Shown: positions 61,900-64,000 of the stretch, piece by piece | Layout of the letters: each line of letters begins with the position of its first letter | Position numbering within the stretch: position 1 is the stretch's first letter | DNA from: Marinilabiliales bacterium | GTDB taxonomy: Bacteria > Bacteroidota > Bacteroidia > Bacteroidales > SZUA-534 | DNA length: 64,000 bases | NCBI GenBank assembly: GCA_003512955.1 | Contig: DOTG01000038.1 | Location: 124,001 to 188,000 of the forward strand | Direction: 5' to 3' | Made by a program: the position numbers and the translations under genes | The notes under the pieces: generated by a model | The model's input: only the letters and a program-made list of their open reading frames with translations | Told to the model about the DNA's origin: nothing | The model's database searches: none

Positions 61900-64000
61900 T
61901 TAAAACAAACTATAAGCCACTGTTACTCCGGCCATTACAATGGAAACCATACTCATTAATTTGATAAGGATGTTCAGTGATGGGCCTGAAGTGTCTTTAA
62001 AAGGATCACCAACGGTGTCGCCGGTTACAGCTGCCTTGTGATTGGCTGAACCTTTTCCACCGAGGTTTCCTTCCTCGATGTATTTTTTGGCATTGTCCCA
62101 GGCACCGCCGGCATTAGCCATAAATACGGCCAATACAAATCCGGCACCCAATCCACCAGCCAATAACCCCATGACACCAGCAACTCCAAAAACAAGTCCT
62201 GTAACTATCGGGATAATTATGGCCAATAAAGAAGGCAACATCATTTCGCGTTGAGCCCCTTTGGTTGAAATAGCCACACAACGGGCATAATCAGGCTCGG
62301 CATCGCCGGTTAAAATCCCTTTAATCTCGCGGAACTGGCGGCGGACTTCTTCAACCATACTTTGAGCAGCACGGCCTACGGCATTCATGGTTAAACCGGT
62401 AAACAAAAAGGCCATCATGGAACCAATGAAAATACCTACGATTACAATGGGGTTCATTAATGTAACCTGATAGTAATTCATAAAGTCAATGATTGACGAA
62501 TGCTGAACCTGGGTTTTTGTTAATTCCTGAATACCGACCTGAATGGTTTCAGAACCTGAGTTGTCAATCAGACGGACCAACCCGATTTTAATTTCTTCGA
62601 TATATGAAGCCAGCAAAGCGAGTGCCGTTAATGCAGCCGAACCAATGGCAAATCCTTTTCCTGTTGCTGCGGTAGTGTTTCCTAAAGCGTCCAGAGCATC
62701 GGTACGTTTGCGTACTTCAGGCCCTAAGTGGCTCATCTCAGCATTTCCACCAGCATTATCGGCAATTGGGCCGTAAGCATCGGTCGCCAGGGTGATACCC
62801 AATGTTGATAACATACCCACGGCTGCAATACCTATTCCATACAACCCTAAGCCAATATTTTCAGATGAAATCATGTTATGAACGTCGAACCCAATAGCTG
62901 ATAAATAAGCCAGAACAATTGCTAAAGAAATGGTAATTACCGGAATTGCTGTCGAAATCATTCCCAATCCCACCCCGGAAATGATAACAGTAGCAGGGCC
63001 TGTTTGTGAAGATTCGGCTACTCTTTGTGTAGGGCGGTAGGAATGCGAGGTAAAATATTCGGTTGACTGTCCGATGATAATCCCAGCCAATAAACCAACC
63101 ACCACAGAGAAAGAAATCCCCACCCAATTTTCGAGTCCCAATAAATATAAGATACCGAAACTGGCAATGGCAATCAGAACAGAACTAATATTAACGCCCA
63201 GGCCTAAAGCACGAAGTAACTGTTTCATTGATGCCCCTTCTTTGGTCCGTACAAAATAAATTCCGATAATTGAAAGAAAAATGCCAACAGCAGCAATTAA
63301 CATTGGGGCAAGAACCGCATTAAACTGTGTTTGTTCATTAGTCATAAAAGCTGCAGCACCAATGGCAGCAGTAGCAAGCACCGAACCACAATAGGATTCG
63401 TACAAATCGGCACCCATACCAGCCACGTCACCTACATTGTCGCCTACATTATCGGCAATGGTAGCAGGGTTACGTGGATCATCCTCGGGAATTCCAGCTT
63501 CTACTTTACCAACTAAGTCGGCACCCACATCGGCAGCTTTGGTGTAAATACCCCCACCTACCCTTGCAAACAACGCCTGAGTGGATGCACCCATTCCGAA
63601 TGTAAGCATGGTGGTAGTAATGACAATCATTTTTTCAGAACCGGTGGCATCTACAAAATGATTTAAAACCAAATACCAGAGTGAAATATCTAATAAGGCC
63701 AAACCTACAACAACCAAGCCCATAACAGCGCCGCTCCGGAAAGCGACTCTCAATCCATGATTTAAGGAGTTCATGGCTGCATTTGCGGTTCTTGCCGAGG
63801 CATAGGTGGCGGTTTTCATGCCAAAAAAACCGGCCAAACCTGAAAAGAAACCACCCGTTAAGAATGCAAAAGGTACCCATGGGTTTTGGGTATGAAGGCC
63901 ATAAGCCAAATAAACAAACAACAAACTCAGAATGATGAATACAATAGTTACCACTTTGTACTGCTGACGCAAATAAGCCATAGCTCCTGTCCGGACGTGT
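61900..64000 (-). CDS. hppA: Membrane-bound proton/sodium-pumping pyrophosphatase, N-terminus off the window
   Basis: This pumps H+ or Na+ across the membrane using PPi. The ATG at 63981 (MAYLRQQYK) is internal: the frame stays open to the window edge and preceding codons read HVRTGA, the usual RTGAMAYL segment. Diagnostic blocks are GGGIYTKAADVGADLVGKVEAG, DPRNPATIADNVGDNVGDVAG, DAYGPIADNAGG and the C-terminal KGSANHKAAVTGDTVGDPFKDTSGPS. The GNTTAATGKG motif has Ala where K+-independent enzymes have Lys, so K+-dependence is predicted. Ion selectivity cannot be decided. It ends in the bidirectional terminator shared with cheB. Confidence 0.95.
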   Translation of the reverse strand, partial: HVRTGAMAYLRQQYKVVTIVFIILSLLFVYLAYGLHTQNPWVPFAFLTGGFFSGLAGFFGMKTATYASARTANAAMNSLNHGLRVAFRSGAVMGLVVVGLALLDISLWYLVLNHFVDATGSEKMIVITTTMLTFGMGASTQALFARVGGGIYTKAADVGADLVGKVEAGIPEDDPRNPATIADNVGDNVGDVAGMGADLYESYCGSVLATAAIGAAAFMTNEQTQFNAVLAPMLIAAVGIFLSIIGIYFVRTKEGASMKQLLRALGLGVNISSVLIAIASFGILYLLGLENWVGISFSVVVGLLAGIIIGQSTEYFTSHSYRPTQRVAESSQTGPATVIISGVGLGMISTAIPVITISLAIVLAYLSAIGFDVHNMISSENIGLGLYGIGIAAVGMLSTLGITLATDAYGPIADNAGGNAEMSHLGPEVRKRTDALDALGNTTAATGKGFAIGSAALTALALLASYIEEIKIGLVRLIDNSGSETIQVGIQELTKTQVQHSSIIDFMNYYQVTLMNPIVIVGIFIGSMMAFLFTGLTMNAVGRAAQSMVEEVRRQFREIKGILTGDAEPDYARCVAISTKGAQREMMLPSLLAIIIPIVTGLVFGVAGVMGLLAGGLGAGFVLAVFMANAGGAWDNAKKYIEEGNLGGKGSANHKAAVTGDTVGDPFKDTSGPSLNILIKLMSMVSIVMAGVTVAYSLF

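Overview
The window reads as chromosomal DNA of a free-living Bacteroidota (Bacteroidales/Marinilabiliales-like), AT-rich and densely coded. The evidence is a type IX secretion sorting domain on a secreted carboxypeptidase, the gliding-associated pair GldE/GldD, the gene order rng - small basic ribosomal-type protein - HU - mutY - ssb - gldE - gldD, families confined to this phylum (DUF4831, DUF4924), promoters of the TTG-N19-TAnnTTTG type, mostly A-rich leaders without Shine-Dalgarno sequences, and a Bacteroidales-type GG-motif peptide. I see no rRNA, tRNA, CRISPR array, insertion sequence or phage.

Layout. 1-1333 is the 5' part of a 7TM-DISM sensor cut by the left edge, followed by a cluster of REP-like palindromes (1451-1585), msrA and ung. 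3241-8543 is the most unusual part: an ECF sigma factor overlapping a membrane anti-sigma-like TPR protein, a convergent exported CHAT (caspase-like) protease, and then, divergent from the protease, an unlisted 46-residue GG-leader peptide followed by a protein resembling a CD-NTase-type nucleotidyltransferase with a degenerate DxD motif. A near-identical 21-bp element lies upstream of both the sigma gene and the peptide gene, which suggests one regulon. 8654-12330 is an etfB-etfA-acyl-CoA dehydrogenase operon. 12632-24820 holds a DUF4831 protein, NnrDE metabolite repair, a POT peptide transporter, a lemA/TPM operon, a DUF4924 protein, a 7TM-PAS-SpoIIE phosphatase and DsbD. 24967-31323 is the rng/HU/mutY/ssb/gldE/gldD/phosphopantetheinyl transferase block. 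31422-40936 holds a GGGP synthase, a PafA-like protein that has lost most catalytic residues, a B12 radical SAM protein, a type IX secreted M14 peptidase, YchF and small proteins.

40987-61815 is dominated by signalling. A lone receiver faces a YfiR-domain histidine kinase, and transketolase follows. Then come a haem-type (CxxCH) PAS histidine kinase, an output-less receiver and a full chemotaxis cluster: cheW, one MCP, an antisense cheY-like gene, a large helical protein with a CheZ-like DxxxQ motif, a STAS protein, cheY, cheA, cheW, cheR, a kinase lacking its phospho-acceptor His, cheD and cheB. No flagellar gene is present, so the array may control surface motility or another output. The window ends inside a membrane-bound pyrophosphatase gene that runs off the right edge.

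Start sites were chosen by family N-termini and signal peptides; several genes use GTG or TTG. Family names come from recognising motifs by eye; no database search was run.
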